From Lysobacter sp. yr284 (GTDB lineage: Bacteria; Pseudomonadota; Gammaproteobacteria; Xanthomonadales; Xanthomonadaceae), in assembly GCF_900107375.1 (NCBI RefSeq), contig NZ_FNPT01000021.1, positions 7,501 through 71,500 of the forward strand: a stretch of DNA of 64,000 bases, in the 5' to 3' direction. The position numbers and the translations under genes were made by a program. Of this stretch, positions 53,135-62,418 are shown one piece after another. Below the pieces are notes generated by a model. That model was not told the DNA's origin. It saw only the letters and a program-made list of their open reading frames with translations, and made no database searches. Numbering within the stretch: the first letter of the stretch is position 1; each line of letters starts with the position of its first letter.

Positions 53135-54439
53135 CTAATGCGGATTGAGAGGCAGCTGAGCATACGTGTTCCCTGGGCGTTGCTTTGCACCAGCGCAGTA
53201 TCGCCTCAGCGTGATGACCAGCCGCGAGACAAAGGCGCGGCGGAGATCGTCGCGTGCCGCGTTTTGTCTCGGCCATAACGCCAACTGCTGCGGCGCGCCG
53301 ATCTCCTGACGGCCCCCAAGCTTTGGCTTGGGGACGTAACAGCCCAACCATTCGCGCAGTACCCATGGTGTCACAGATACACCGTGCCGACTCAACACCT
53401 CTCCCGCACTGGCCGCCTCATCCGATGACGGCGCATACCAGCTCCTGTCCAGATGATCGATGACCACCCGCTCCAACCACCACGGCGGCGGCGACTTCTC
53501 ACGTAGTACCGTCGCCGTGAGCCCCTCTCTCCGCGCGGCATCGACGAACGTACGCGGCCAATCGAACCAAGCTGCGGCCACCGCTCGAAGTAGCGCCCTG
53601 CGATGCTCGATCGACCATCGTTCGAACGGCTCCCCTGATGGGCTCCGAATCGAACTCCCTGCCAGTCGTTCCGCCACCTTGCGGCCCTCCCCGGTGCGGA
53701 AACAACGGAGCAAGCGAAACAGTCCGTCCAGCATGACGCCTACCCAGATTGCCCCCGTTCGGTGGTAGACCCACCGTGATGCGAGCCCCTTCAGCAGATC
53801 TCGTTGGAGGTGCCCAACGCGTGGATCCCCGCGACTGGTCCGCTGACCGAACAAGCGCCAGTCCACGCAGCATTGAGGACAGCGGGACAGAGCCCAATAT
53901 CGCTGAGGCCTGGGAAAGCCTCGATCCATCTGCGGGAAGTCCAAGGGATTCCCGCAATGGGGACACACATCGTGCAGGGGCAAACGATGCACGGGACACT
54001 CTGTGATGAAGGCAAAACGCCAGTAGAGGCGGAAATACGGAACCCCATCGTCCGCAAGGCAAGCAAAGCAGGCCTGAGTCCACCGCCCTTTCCGCGCCTT
54101 CCCCGGCGTCCGGGACGGAGCCAGGATCCAGCGACGGCCGGGGGATGGCTCCCCACTGAGCAGGGTCTGCCAGCTGGCCAAGCCAGCCAGGTACACGTCT
54201 TCGATGGGGACGTCCGAGCCACGAGCCAACGCAACAGGAAGCGCCGTGCTGGGCAAGGCGTCGAGGTCGAGCCCAGTCACGCTGTGCGTCGAGTAGCCGA
54301 GCAGGGTCGAGGCAAGCTCGTGCAAGCTGAACGCGTTGACTCTCGCCAGTCGAACGAACCAGGAGGTGATGGATTCGCCAGGAAGCAGCGGAAGGACGGT
54401 GCCCAAGGACGACGCTTTGGAACGCCGTCGCGAGGTCAC
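53135..54439 (-). CDS. tniQ: TniQ/TnsD family target-site selection protein
   Basis: Expected to bind the chromosomal attachment site in comM and recruit TnsC. The 434-aa protein starts with the TniQ motif LPLLPGESITSWFVRLARVN (PGE-S..SW). A zinc-binding array follows: C124/C127, C148-PV-H151 and C159/C162 within ITECPVHRLPLHDVCPHCGN. The C-terminal half (GEPFERWSIEHRRALLRAVA and on) has helix-turn-helix-like character and probably reads target DNA. Its ATG overlaps the tnsC stop by 4 bp. Only one TniQ is present; target specificity for comM is inferred from where the element sits. Confidence 0.87.
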   Translation of the reverse strand: MTSRRRSKASSLGTVLPLLPGESITSWFVRLARVNAFSLHELASTLLGYSTHSVTGLDLDALPSTALPVALARGSDVPIEDVYLAGLASWQTLLSGEPSPGRRWILAPSRTPGKARKGRWTQACFACLADDGVPYFRLYWRFAFITECPVHRLPLHDVCPHCGNPLDFPQMDRGFPRPQRYWALSRCPQCCVDWRLFGQRTSRGDPRVGHLQRDLLKGLASRWVYHRTGAIWVGVMLDGLFRLLRCFRTGEGRKVAERLAGSSIRSPSGEPFERWSIEHRRALLRAVAAAWFDWPRTFVDAARREGLTATVLREKSPPPWWLERVVIDHLDRSWYAPSSDEAASAGEVLSRHGVSVTPWVLREWLGCYVPKPKLGGRQEIGAPQQLALWPRQNAARDDLRRAFVSRLVITLRRYCAGAKQRPGNTYAQLPLNPH

Positions 54440-55293
54440 GCAGGCAGTCCGCGCCGGATCAGGGGGTGTGCTTTGTGTAGGTGATCATCCGTCACCTTGG
54501 CGGCACCCGCTGTGATGGCGACGCGCGCGGCTTCTCGGACGAGCTCAGCAATCGATCCCATGTGATCGCCGGCCAGCTCCATCACGAGATCAGCCATGGT
54601 GCCGGTGCCCAATCGCGACTCCTCCGGCAATCCCAGGCTGCGCTCGAACGCCGCTAGGAACTTCATGACCGCGTTCTTTTCCGTCCAGACCGGTAATTCC
54701 TTAATCTGGAACCGCTCGTACAGTTGCCGATCGTACCGCAGCAGCTCTTTGACCCGTTCATCGCCCGCCACGACGATGGGGCGTCGGATGCGATTACTTA
54801 GATCGCGGACCGCCGTGATCATCCTGAGCGTGCGATCACGGCGCTCGCTGATGCCGTTGTGGAACTCGTCGAGCACGATCAACCCGACCTCCGCAACCTC
54901 GGCCTTGATGCAAAAGTCACGGAGCAACTCGTCGTAGGCATCGTTCGGTCGGAACGAGGCGCCGATCTCCGACAGCAGTTCGCGCATCAATGCGCGCCCG
55001 TCGGACTGGCCCGTCACCATGATCGAGACGACCTGGATGCGGGGAGGCGTTTCGTCGGCGATGTCCGGGTAGCAGTCGGCGAAGTGATCCAGCAGATGCG
55101 ACTTGCCGAACCCCGAATCTCCGATCAGCGCAAGGTTCATCGGCCGTCCCTCGTCAGGACGGCCGATGAACCTCGCCATGGTCTTGAGGACATCAGCCCC
55201 TTCGGGAAAGGGCACCCAAGGAGTCTGAAAGTGCGCCCGCGGTGACGGGATGGCCCGATCCACGCGGAGGGGAGGCTTGCGCGACTTAGTCAT
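54436..55293 (-). CDS. tnsC: TnsC-like AAA+ transposition regulator
   Basis: ATP-dependent adaptor linking target-bound TniQ to the TnsAB transposase. The 285-aa protein shows Walker A GDSGFGKS (58-65), Walker B VGLIVLDEFHNG with D142-E143, and a sensor region RIRRPIVVAGDERVKELL. At 285 aa it is much shorter than Tn7 TnsC (about 555) and closer to TniB. It overlaps tnsB by 8 bp and tniQ by 4 bp. Confidence 0.88.
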   Translation of the reverse strand: MTKSRKPPLRVDRAIPSPRAHFQTPWVPFPEGADVLKTMARFIGRPDEGRPMNLALIGDSGFGKSHLLDHFADCYPDIADETPPRIQVVSIMVTGQSDGRALMRELLSEIGASFRPNDAYDELLRDFCIKAEVAEVGLIVLDEFHNGISERRDRTLRMITAVRDLSNRIRRPIVVAGDERVKELLRYDRQLYERFQIKELPVWTEKNAVMKFLAAFERSLGLPEESRLGTGTMADLVMELAGDHMGSIAELVREAARVAITAGAAKVTDDHLHKAHPLIRRGLPA

Positions 55294-57265
55294 CCCAGTT
55301 CATCTCGAACGGCGTGGCGACTTCCTCGACGCCAGGAGGCATTGAGGCGCTGGAAGTGGAAGGTGGCACGGACGGAGCAGACTCAGGAGGCGCCGTGTCA
55401 TGTGGCACGCCCACCTTGTTCTGGAGTGCCCGGGCCCCGGCTTCGGCGCGACTGTAGCGCTCGCGCTCGCGGGCCTTTCTGGCCTTCCGAGTCTTGGCAG
55501 CGGCCTCTGCCAGAAGTCGCCGACGCTCGTCCCGCGCGCGGAAGATCATGTCCTCGTCGATATCCTTGGCGCCGCGTGCTTCCAGGAACTTCCGGATAGC
55601 GGTGAACTCCCACAGGCTCATCTTGGGGCGCGTGACGTTTCGGGTGCGAACAAGCTTGTACTCGCGCGACTCGGGATCCCAGAAATAGATCCGCGTGATG
55701 TCCCTCGGGTCTCGCCGGAAGAGGAACATCCTGGCCTCGTCCACGTTCTGCGGATCGCGCGCGTGGACCCACCGTTGCAAGCAGTCGTCCATGTACCAAA
55801 CATAATCGATCACGACTCCCTTCTCGCTGATCACGCGCTCCTTGACGGGAAGGAAGTCGAGCATCAACTTGACCGGTTCCGTCGCGTGGCGCAGGCGCCC
55901 GATGGGGATGGCGCCGCAGCCTCCCTTCAGCCCCTCTTTGAACATGCTCATCGGTGCCATCCCGCCAAGACCGGTATGCGGACTGGCGTGATACTCGATG
56001 ATCAGGTTCAGGACGTACTGCTCTAGTTCCGCCAGCGTCATGATCGCAGCCTCGGCAGGATCGTAGTCTCCTAACGCCTCCTTGCCTTCGCGGGTGGCAC
56101 CGGGCACGCGCCGCAATTTCCCGGACAGGGTGCCCAGGTAGGATTCGATGTAGGCCCCGTACTGCGGCTGTTTCACCTTCCGGAAGATGATCTCGAACAG
56201 GTATTCCTTGGCGGCCAATTCCAGCATGTTGCCGTGGAACTCGCCGGCATTGTCGGAATGCACGGCCCACATGAATCCACTAATCGGCCAAGTCGCCTCG
56301 TAGCCAAGGAGCTTGAGCGTATCGGTCTTAGGAAGGATCGCGTGGCTGATCGCCATGCCCAGAGACAGATCGCCGGGCGATTCCAGCGTGATGTAGTACC
56401 CGACGACGCAACGGCTCCAAATGTCGATCAATACCGTGATCCATCCCTTGCATATGGCAATGCGATCGACTTCGTCGACCACCATGACCGGCAGTTCCAG
56501 GTGGTCGACCTGTACCATGGCCAGTGGATGGTCGATGTCACTGATCGAGCCCTTTTGAAGACGGTGCAGTAGTCCGGCCTGGCGAGCACCGATTTTGGCG
56601 GCGTCCTTGTCGTACTCGCTCAACTCTCGGTAGCGTTCATAAACCGTCGAAAAGACGGGCAGCACGATCTTGTCGTCATTGGGAAATCGTCGTTTGAGTT
56701 CCCGGACATCGTCCTTCAGATCCTCGAAGACCGCGGAGAGGGTGAGGTTGCCGTTCCCCAAGACCTCGTCCAGACGCGCCTTGAGTTGTTTCTCGACCAG
56801 CACGTGCAGCCGTGTCTGACCGGCATCGGAGCGCCGCTTGCGCATCAGCGAGCTTAAGCGCGGATCCTTGCGATATCGGCGATGCCACTCCCGGAGCGTT
56901 TTGATCTTGATGCCGCTCTCGGTGGATAGCGCCTCCCACTTGGCTTTGGGGACCCTTCGGAAGGTCAACAAATCCTTGATGGCTTCCAGCTTCTTTTCGG
57001 CTGCCGCGATTCGCTCATCGTCCTCGAGGAGCTTGAGGTCATCGCGATCGGCCTGTGCGGGAGTCGTCAGCGATCGCAGCGAGTCTCTCCGAACGATGAG
57101 CAACACGCCTGTACCGAACTCGCGAACTGTCAATTCCTCGCTCGACTCGAACTGGATCACCGTATACAGACCTGGCCGATCGGCTATGGCGTAGTTTCGG
57201 CCAACCTCAATCTCGATCACGGGCGATCCGCCCGCGCCGATCACCTTCAGATCGTCACCGTCCAT
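55286..57265 (-). CDS. tnsB: TnsB-like DDE transposase
   Basis: Binds the transposon ends and cuts/joins the 3' strands. The 659-aa protein has an N-terminal helix-turn-helix region (IKIKTLREWHRRYRKDPRLS) and an RNase-H-like core with the triad D254 (VQVDHLELP), D338 (AVHSDNAGEF) and E374 (GAYIESYLGTL). A basic C-terminal tail follows (TRKARKARERERYSRAEAGA) that could contact TnsC. I use the ATG at 57265, where it overlaps tnsA by 19 bp; a further in-frame start lies at 57346. Confidence 0.9.
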   Translation of the reverse strand: MDGDDLKVIGAGGSPVIEIEVGRNYAIADRPGLYTVIQFESSEELTVREFGTGVLLIVRRDSLRSLTTPAQADRDDLKLLEDDERIAAAEKKLEAIKDLLTFRRVPKAKWEALSTESGIKIKTLREWHRRYRKDPRLSSLMRKRRSDAGQTRLHVLVEKQLKARLDEVLGNGNLTLSAVFEDLKDDVRELKRRFPNDDKIVLPVFSTVYERYRELSEYDKDAAKIGARQAGLLHRLQKGSISDIDHPLAMVQVDHLELPVMVVDEVDRIAICKGWITVLIDIWSRCVVGYYITLESPGDLSLGMAISHAILPKTDTLKLLGYEATWPISGFMWAVHSDNAGEFHGNMLELAAKEYLFEIIFRKVKQPQYGAYIESYLGTLSGKLRRVPGATREGKEALGDYDPAEAAIMTLAELEQYVLNLIIEYHASPHTGLGGMAPMSMFKEGLKGGCGAIPIGRLRHATEPVKLMLDFLPVKERVISEKGVVIDYVWYMDDCLQRWVHARDPQNVDEARMFLFRRDPRDITRIYFWDPESREYKLVRTRNVTRPKMSLWEFTAIRKFLEARGAKDIDEDMIFRARDERRRLLAEAAAKTRKARKARERERYSRAEAGARALQNKVGVPHDTAPPESAPSVPPSTSSASMPPGVEEVATPFEMNWDD

Positions 57266-57942
57266 GGGGCGGCCTCCATTGTCGTGTCCATCGAGAGAAG
57301 CGAGTGCAGGTCGAGCCTGAGCTGCTGGCGGGCGCTCAGGCGCCACGCGGCGAAGACGACTTCGCTGGCGCCATAGCCCTTAGCGGTGAGCGTCTCCATG
57401 TACCACTTCAGCGACTTCGGCCCCTGCGAGGCCGCCGTAAGGAAATCGGCATCGAGCGCCGGTTGTGGCTCCTCCCGCCGGTACGGGAGCAGGAACCGGA
57501 GGTTGCGCACCATAGGACGAGGAAGGGATCGCTCGGTGATTACCCGAAACTGCATGCCGTGGGAGCGACAGTACGCTCGAGCCGCACGAAAGCGGGTGGC
57601 ATACGTCCTGCCCGTACGGCGCAGCTCGTCCGCCATCTTGACCTCGATGAGCAGAGCGAGCCGGTGCCTGGCCGCCTTGAATGTCACAAACAGGTCCGGA
57701 GTGTAGGTCCGAAGCCGGCCGCGCTCCTTGTACTCGATCTTGATGGCGTGGTCTTCGATTCGCTCGACAGTGTCGTCGAACGCCAGCAGGACCATTAAGT
57801 CACGTTCCCGGAAGCCCTCAAAGAACAGACAGTGATGGTTCTGGGGGCTGGGATACTTCCCGGTCACACCCAGGTAACTGCCCCGGCGCTTCCGGGTCTT
57901 GAAATGGGCCGAACGTCGCGGCCTAGGGTTTTCCCGCTTCAT
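57247..57942 (-). CDS. tnsA: TnsA-like endonuclease
   Basis: Cuts the 5' ends of the element so that transposition is by cut-and-paste. The 231-aa protein shows the restriction-enzyme-like active site: Glu in GFRERDLMVLLAFDD, Asp in YTPDLFVTF and the EVK of ALLIEVKMADELR. A C-terminal domain follows, as in Tn7 TnsA. The start at ATG 57942 has GGAGG upstream; a longer start at 57993 would reach within about 50 bp of the transposon end. It is the first gene of the tnsABC-tniQ operon, and its presence separates this element from Tn5053-like elements. Confidence 0.88.
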   Translation of the reverse strand: MKRENPRPRRSAHFKTRKRRGSYLGVTGKYPSPQNHHCLFFEGFRERDLMVLLAFDDTVERIEDHAIKIEYKERGRLRTYTPDLFVTFKAARHRLALLIEVKMADELRRTGRTYATRFRAARAYCRSHGMQFRVITERSLPRPMVRNLRFLLPYRREEPQPALDADFLTAASQGPKSLKWYMETLTAKGYGASEVVFAAWRLSARQQLRLDLHSLLSMDTTMEAAPWTVTI

Positions 57943-58029
57943 TGTCGAAACAAACCTCCAATGGCAAGACCGTTTGAGGGCTTCCGTGCCCATAAAGCTT
58001 CGAAGTACGGGGTCAGTTATGCCGCATTT

Positions 58030-58044
58030 CTGGAAAAAATACTA
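58030..58044 (-). repeat. Transposon right terminal repeat
   Basis: CTGGAAAAAATACTA; reversed it reads TAGTATTTTTTCCAG, matching the left end at 13 of 15 positions. Confidence 0.82.
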
Positions 58045-58049
58045 AGGAC
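58045..58049. repeat. Target-site duplication, right copy (AGGAC)
   Basis: Identical to 31340-31344 and immediately outside the right terminal repeat. Confidence 0.88.
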
Positions 58050-59345
58050 GGCGGCCGCTACGACCTCGCCATCGCGCTCGGCATCCTCGCCGCGAGCGGG
58101 CAGCTGCCGCTGCCGGCCTTGGCCGATTGCGAATTCCTCGGCGAGCTCGGCCTCACCGGCGAGCTGCGCGCGATCGACGGCGTGCTGCCGGCGGCGCTGG
58201 CCGCGGCCGAGGCCGGGCGCCGGCTGGTGGTGCCGGCCGGCAACGGCAACGAGGCGGCGCTGGCCAGCCGGGTCGAAGCGCGCACCGCGCGCACGCTGTC
58301 GGAGGTCTGCGCGATGCTGTGCGAGCGCGCGTCGCTGCCGCGCGCAGTGGCCCCGCCGTTGGCGCGTGCGCCGGAACTGGACATGCGCGATGTGCGCGGC
58401 CAGGCGCAGGCGCGGCGCGCGCTGGAGATCGCCGCGGCCGGCGGCCACCATCTGCTGCTGATCGGCCCGCCCGGCTGCGGCAAGACCCTGCTCGCCTCGC
58501 GCCTGCCCGGCCTGCTGCCCGAGGCCAGCGAAGACGAAGCGCTGGAAACCGCGGCGATCGCCTCGGTCGGCGGCGGCGGCCACGGCCGCGCGCTGGACCC
58601 GTCGCGCTGGCGCCAGCGTCCGTTCCGCGCCCCGCACCACACCGCCAGCGCGGTCGCCCTGGTCGGCGGCGGCGCCGATCCGCGGCCCGGCGAAATCTCG
58701 CTGGCGCACCACGGGGTGTTGTTCCTCGATGAGCTGCCCGAATGGGAGCGGCGCGCGCTGGAAGTGTTGCGCGAGCCGCTGGAGTCGGGCGCGGTCACGG
58801 TGTCGCGCGCGGCGCGCAGCGCCGAGTTTCCGGCGCGCTTCCAACTGGTTGCGGCGATGAATCCCTGCCCCTGCGGCTGGGCCGGCGACGCCAGCGCGCG
58901 CTGCCGCTGCACCGAGGACATCATCCGCCGCTACCGCGCGCGCATTTCCGGCCCGCTGCTGGACCGCATCGACCTGCACATCGAAGTGCCACGGCTGCCG
59001 CCGGCGGCGCTGCGCCCCGACCAGCCCGAAGGCGAATCCAGCGCCGCGATCCGCGAGCGCGTGAGCGCGGCGCGGCAACGTCAGGCCGAGCGCAGCGGCC
59101 GGACCAATGCGCGCCTGGACCACGCCCAGACCAACCAGCATTGCCGCCTGGCCGAACGCGACCAGGCACTGCTGGAACGCGCGGTCGACGGCCTGCAGTT
59201 GTCGGCGCGCTCGATGCACCGGATCTTGCGGGTCGCGCGCACCATCGCCGACCTCGCCGGTTGCGAGCACATCGCCACCGCGCACCTGACCGAAGCCGTC
59301 GGTTACCGGCGGGCCGATCGCGACAGCGCGACGCGGGCGGCGTAG
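58050..59345 (+). pseudogene. comM: comM, 3' part, separated by the Tn7-like element
   Basis: Encodes residues 78 to the end of ComM. Motifs are GGRYDLAIALGILAASGQLP, Walker A LLIGPPGCGKTLLAS, the Mg-chelatase-type RPFRAPHHTASAVALVGGG, Walker B GVLFLDELPEWERRAL, NPCPCGWAGD zinc-like cysteines, and the C-terminal helical domain ending ATAHLTEAVGYRRADRD. It has no start codon of its own in frame before 58119, and that one would skip the N-terminal domain. Length and motifs are otherwise intact, so precise loss of the element would restore the gene. Confidence 0.95.
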
Positions 59346-59632
59346 GCAGCGCCGGTTGCGCGGCCTGCGTCGCGATGGCGCGGGCGCCCCGCTGCGATGG
59401 CGCCGCTGCGATGCTGCGTTCCGCCGTCTGCGATGGCCGCGCCGCGGCCGGGCGGTTTGCGCCTTCAAAACCGCCTTCGCCGCGCATCCGCGCGGGTGCG
59501 GCGACCGCCCGCCCGGCGCGCGGCCGGGCCGCGTCGGCGCCGATGGGCTGGGCTATAGTCGCCGCGCGGACCCGGCCACGGCAGGCGGCGGCCCGCCCGC
59601 CGCGAGCGCGCGGCGCCACCGAGGCCTTCGGC

Positions 59633-60463
59633 ATGTCCGACTTCACCGTCCACACCCTGCTCAAGACGCCGACCGTGACGGTCCGCGACGTCTATTGCCC
59701 GGGCGGGTGCAAGCACCGCGGCCCGGAGGAGTGCGCGGCGGCGACGCATCTGGTCTTCCCGTACCGCGGCGTCTATGTGCGCCATGTCGGCGAACAGGCG
59801 AGCGTGGCCGAAGCCAGCCAGGTGTTGTTCTTCAACGCCGGCGAAGGCTACCGGGTCAGCCATCCGATCGACGGCGGCGACGCCAGCCTGTCGCTGTCGA
59901 TCGCCGAGCCGATGCTGCGCGAGATGGCGCCCAAGGCGCTGTTGCGCGACGGCGAGGCGCTGGCCTTCCGCCCGCCGCGCCTGCGCATCGACCCGCGCGC
60001 GCAGTCGCTGGCGATGCTGCTGCGCCACAGCCTGCGCCAGGGCATCGCCGAACCGCTGGAGGCCGAGAGCCTGGCCCTGACCCTGGCGCAGCGCGCGCTG
60101 GGGCCGCGCACCGCCCACGCCGCCGGCGCCAGCGCCGGCCAGCAGCGGCTGGTCGAGCGGACCAAGCTGGTGCTGGTCAGCGACCTGTCGCGGCGCTGGA
60201 CCCTGGCCGAGATCGCCGCCGAAGTCGGCGTCTCGCCGGTGTACCTGACCCAGGTGTTCCAGCGCGTGGAAGGGCTGCCGCTGTACCGCTACCAGCTGCG
60301 CCTGCGGCTGGCCCGGGCGCTGGACCTGCTCGGCGAGTACGAAGACCTCAGCGCGCTGGGCCAGGACCTCGGGTTCTCCAGCCACAGCCACTTCAGCGCG
60401 GCGTTCCAGCAGACCTACGGGCGCTCGCCGTCGGAGTTCCGGCAGTCGGCCCTGTATCGCTGA
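59633..60463 (+). CDS. AraC family transcriptional regulator
   Basis: A 276-aa regulator. The N-terminal half is a cupin-like sensing domain with several cysteines (VYCPGGCKHRGPEECAAATH), which might sense metal or redox. The C-terminal half contains the two AraC helix-turn-helix motifs: WTLAEIAAEVGVSPVYLTQV and DLSALGQDLGFSSHSHFSAA followed by FQQTYGRSPSEFRQ. It stands alone; targets unknown. Confidence 0.88.
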   Translation: MSDFTVHTLLKTPTVTVRDVYCPGGCKHRGPEECAAATHLVFPYRGVYVRHVGEQASVAEASQVLFFNAGEGYRVSHPIDGGDASLSLSIAEPMLREMAPKALLRDGEALAFRPPRLRIDPRAQSLAMLLRHSLRQGIAEPLEAESLALTLAQRALGPRTAHAAGASAGQQRLVERTKLVLVSDLSRRWTLAEIAAEVGVSPVYLTQVFQRVEGLPLYRYQLRLRLARALDLLGEYEDLSALGQDLGFSSHSHFSAAFQQTYGRSPSEFRQSALYR

Positions 60464-60504
60464 GCGCGCGCATCGTCTCGCCTTCCACCGCGACCGCAAG
60501 CCGC

Positions 60505-60660
60505 CCCTTGTAGGAGCGGCGCAAGCCGCGACCGCGCCAACCGAACCGCGGCGGCGCGCGCCGGAACCCGGCATCGTCCCGTTCGATCGCCTCCTCGCAG
60601 CCCACGGCGGCCGCGACCCGCCACGTCGCGGCCCGCGCCGCTCCCACAGAGCGCCCCTCG
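60505..60660. repeat. REP sequences between the AraC gene and the small cysteine-rich gene
   Basis: TGTAGGAGCGGCGCAAGCCG at 60509 onward and a degenerate inverted arm (GTCGCGGCCCGCGCCGCTCC) near 60625-60644. The 60464-60785 gap has no gene. Confidence 0.6.
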
Positions 60661-60785
60661 CCCCATGCGCCCATCGCCCATCGCCCATCGCCCCACCGCG
60701 GCGATCGCTAAATTTTCTGACAGCGGCCGCCCGCCCGCGCTGGCCTACTGAGCGCGCCCCATCCCGGGCGCCCCGGAGAACCCCC

Positions 60786-60938
60786 ATGAGCGAGAAGACC
60801 TGCGCAGCCTGCGATTGCCCCCTCGACGAAAACGCGTTCCAGGTGACCATCGGCGGCAAGACCGTCGAGGTGTGCTGCGATGAATGCGCGCAGAAGCTCG
60901 ACGCCGCCTACGTCTCGGCGCAGTCGACGGCGCGCTGA
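60786..60938 (+). CDS. Small cysteine-rich (TRASH-like) protein
   Basis: A 50-aa protein too short for most gene finders: MSEKTCAACDCPLDENAFQV, then TIGGKTVEVCCDECAQKLDA. Four to five cysteines in CxxC...CCxxC spacing resemble TRASH/heavy-metal-associated zinc ribbons. The GAGAA-type RBS (CCGGAGAACCCCC) is well placed before the ATG. The arrangement suggests metal binding; the partner is unknown. It lies upstream of the Tat-exported hydrolase gene, separated by about 225 bp. Confidence 0.75.
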   Translation: MSEKTCAACDCPLDENAFQVTIGGKTVEVCCDECAQKLDAAYVSAQSTAR

Positions 60939-61164
60939 GCCCGCCTCGGGCCTGCGCTTCGGCGGCGGCATCGCTTCGATGCCGCCGCGCCGGACCGGAT
61001 GCCCCGCCGTCGCGCGCAGAACGTAGCGACGGCGGCGGCAGCGACGATCCCCACCGCGGCCCCTGCGCCGCATCCCGACACGCCTAGTCCAGGGCGGCGC
61101 AGACGCGCCGCCGCGGACCCGCGCGCGCCCGCACCGACGCCGCCCTCCCCACCTCGGAGTTCCC

Positions 61165-62181
61165 ATGAACCGCAGACACTTCCTGCTGGGCGGCACCGGC
61201 CTGCTCGCCGCCGGCGGCTTCGGCGCCCTCGTCGGCGCCGCGGCGCGCGCGCCCGGCCTGGACAACGGCGCCGACGCCGGCACCCGCCTGGACCTCGACG
61301 CGGCCGAATTCCACGCCAGCCGCAAGTTCGCCCGCACCGCCTTCGGCGACATCGCCTACGTCGAGCGCGGCGACGGGCCGGCGGCGCTGTTCCTGCACGG
61401 CTTCCCGCTCAACGGCTTCCAGTGGCGCGGCGCGCTGCCGCGGCTGGCGCCGTACCGGCGCTGCATCGCCCCGGACTGGCTCGGGCTGGGCTACACCCGG
61501 GTCGCGCCGGATCAGGCGGTGGACCCGCAGGCGCAGGCGGCGATGATCCTCGCGCTGATGGACGCGCTGGGCATCGCCAGCGCCGACCTGGTCGCCAACG
61601 ACAGCGGCGGCGCGATCGCGCAGTTGCTGCTGACCGCGCACCCCGAGCGCGTGCGCACCGTGCTGCTGACCAACTGCGACACCGAATTCGACAACCCGCC
61701 GCCGAAGCTGCGGCCGGTGATCGAACTGTCCAAGCAGGGCCGCTTCGTCGACGAATGGCTTGCGCCGTGGTGGCAGGACAAGGCGCTGGCGCGCTCGCCG
61801 CAAGGGTTCGGCGGCATGTGCTACGCCGATCCCGCGCACCCGGACGACGACGCCATCGACATGTACTTCGGCCCGCTGTTGTCGACCCAGCGGCGCAAGG
61901 CGCTGACCCACGCCTACGCGATGGGCCTGGAGCGCAACGTGCTCGAAGGCATCGGCGCGCGCCTGGGCCGCAGCCGCGCGCCGGCGCGGGTGCTGTGGGG
62001 CATGGCCGACGACATCTTCGACGCGGCCCAGGCGCGGCCGCTGGCCGATGCCTTCGGCCAGTCGCGCGGGCTGCGCAAGCTGGACGGCTACAAGCTGTTC
62101 TGGCCGGAAGAACGTCCCGACGTGATCGCCGAGGAAGCGCAGCGGCTGTGGGCGGCGTGGGCGCCGCAAAGGGTGCGTTGA
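61165..62181 (+). CDS. Tat-exported alpha/beta hydrolase
   Basis: A 338-aa alpha/beta-hydrolase-fold enzyme. It begins MNRRHFLLGGTGLLAAGGFG, a twin-arginine-type export signal. The oxyanion region is FLHGFPLNGFQWRGALP, the nucleophile elbow VANDSGGAIAQLL (Asp at the nucleophile position, as in haloalkane dehalogenase-like hydrolases), and WGMADDIFD with the acid residue. A catalytic His is not obvious in the final stretch (GYKLFWPEERPDVIAEEAQR), which is unusual and may mean altered activity. Substrate unknown. Confidence 0.78.
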   Translation: MNRRHFLLGGTGLLAAGGFGALVGAAARAPGLDNGADAGTRLDLDAAEFHASRKFARTAFGDIAYVERGDGPAALFLHGFPLNGFQWRGALPRLAPYRRCIAPDWLGLGYTRVAPDQAVDPQAQAAMILALMDALGIASADLVANDSGGAIAQLLLTAHPERVRTVLLTNCDTEFDNPPPKLRPVIELSKQGRFVDEWLAPWWQDKALARSPQGFGGMCYADPAHPDDDAIDMYFGPLLSTQRRKALTHAYAMGLERNVLEGIGARLGRSRAPARVLWGMADDIFDAAQARPLADAFGQSRGLRKLDGYKLFWPEERPDVIAEEAQRLWAAWAPQRVR

Positions 62182-62418
62182 GGCGTGAAGTGGCGGCCGC
62201 GCGACGCGCTGGAACGCAGCACAGTCGAGGGACTCGTCGGCATCCAGACGCAGCGACGGCCGACGCCGTCGCTACCTGCAGCGAGTCGGCGCGAGGACTA
62301 CGGCAGAACCGGTCCCGCATCCGCCGCACGCGCGTGCCGCGGTCCTGCGCCATGGCGGTTCGCGGCTCGTTCCGAACGTGCCCGTGGGCGCCGCAACGCG
62401 CACGGCCCGACCGCAGGC

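Larger units (their letters stand above)
31345..58044. mobile_element. Tn7-like transposon inserted in comM (26.7 kb)
   Basis: Boundaries are set by a 15-bp imperfect terminal repeat (TGGTTTTTTTTCCAG left, CTGGAAAAAATACTA right; two mismatches when inverted) and flanking AGGAC duplications. Transposition genes tnsA, tnsB, tnsC and tniQ form one overlapping operon at the right end. A TnsE-like gene is at the left end. Between them lies roughly 20 kb of cargo that is less GC-rich than the chromosome and rich in defence-type genes. comM is an established insertion site of other Tn7-superfamily elements (Tn6022/AbaR islands in Acinetobacter). Internal TnsB-binding repeats could not be resolved by eye. 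Confidence 0.93.

Noticed and set aside
53135-57942. CRISPR-associated Tn7 (CAST) interpretation
   Set aside because: The element has tnsABC and tniQ but no Cas effector, Cascade genes or CRISPR array; targeting of comM by TniQ alone is sufficient.
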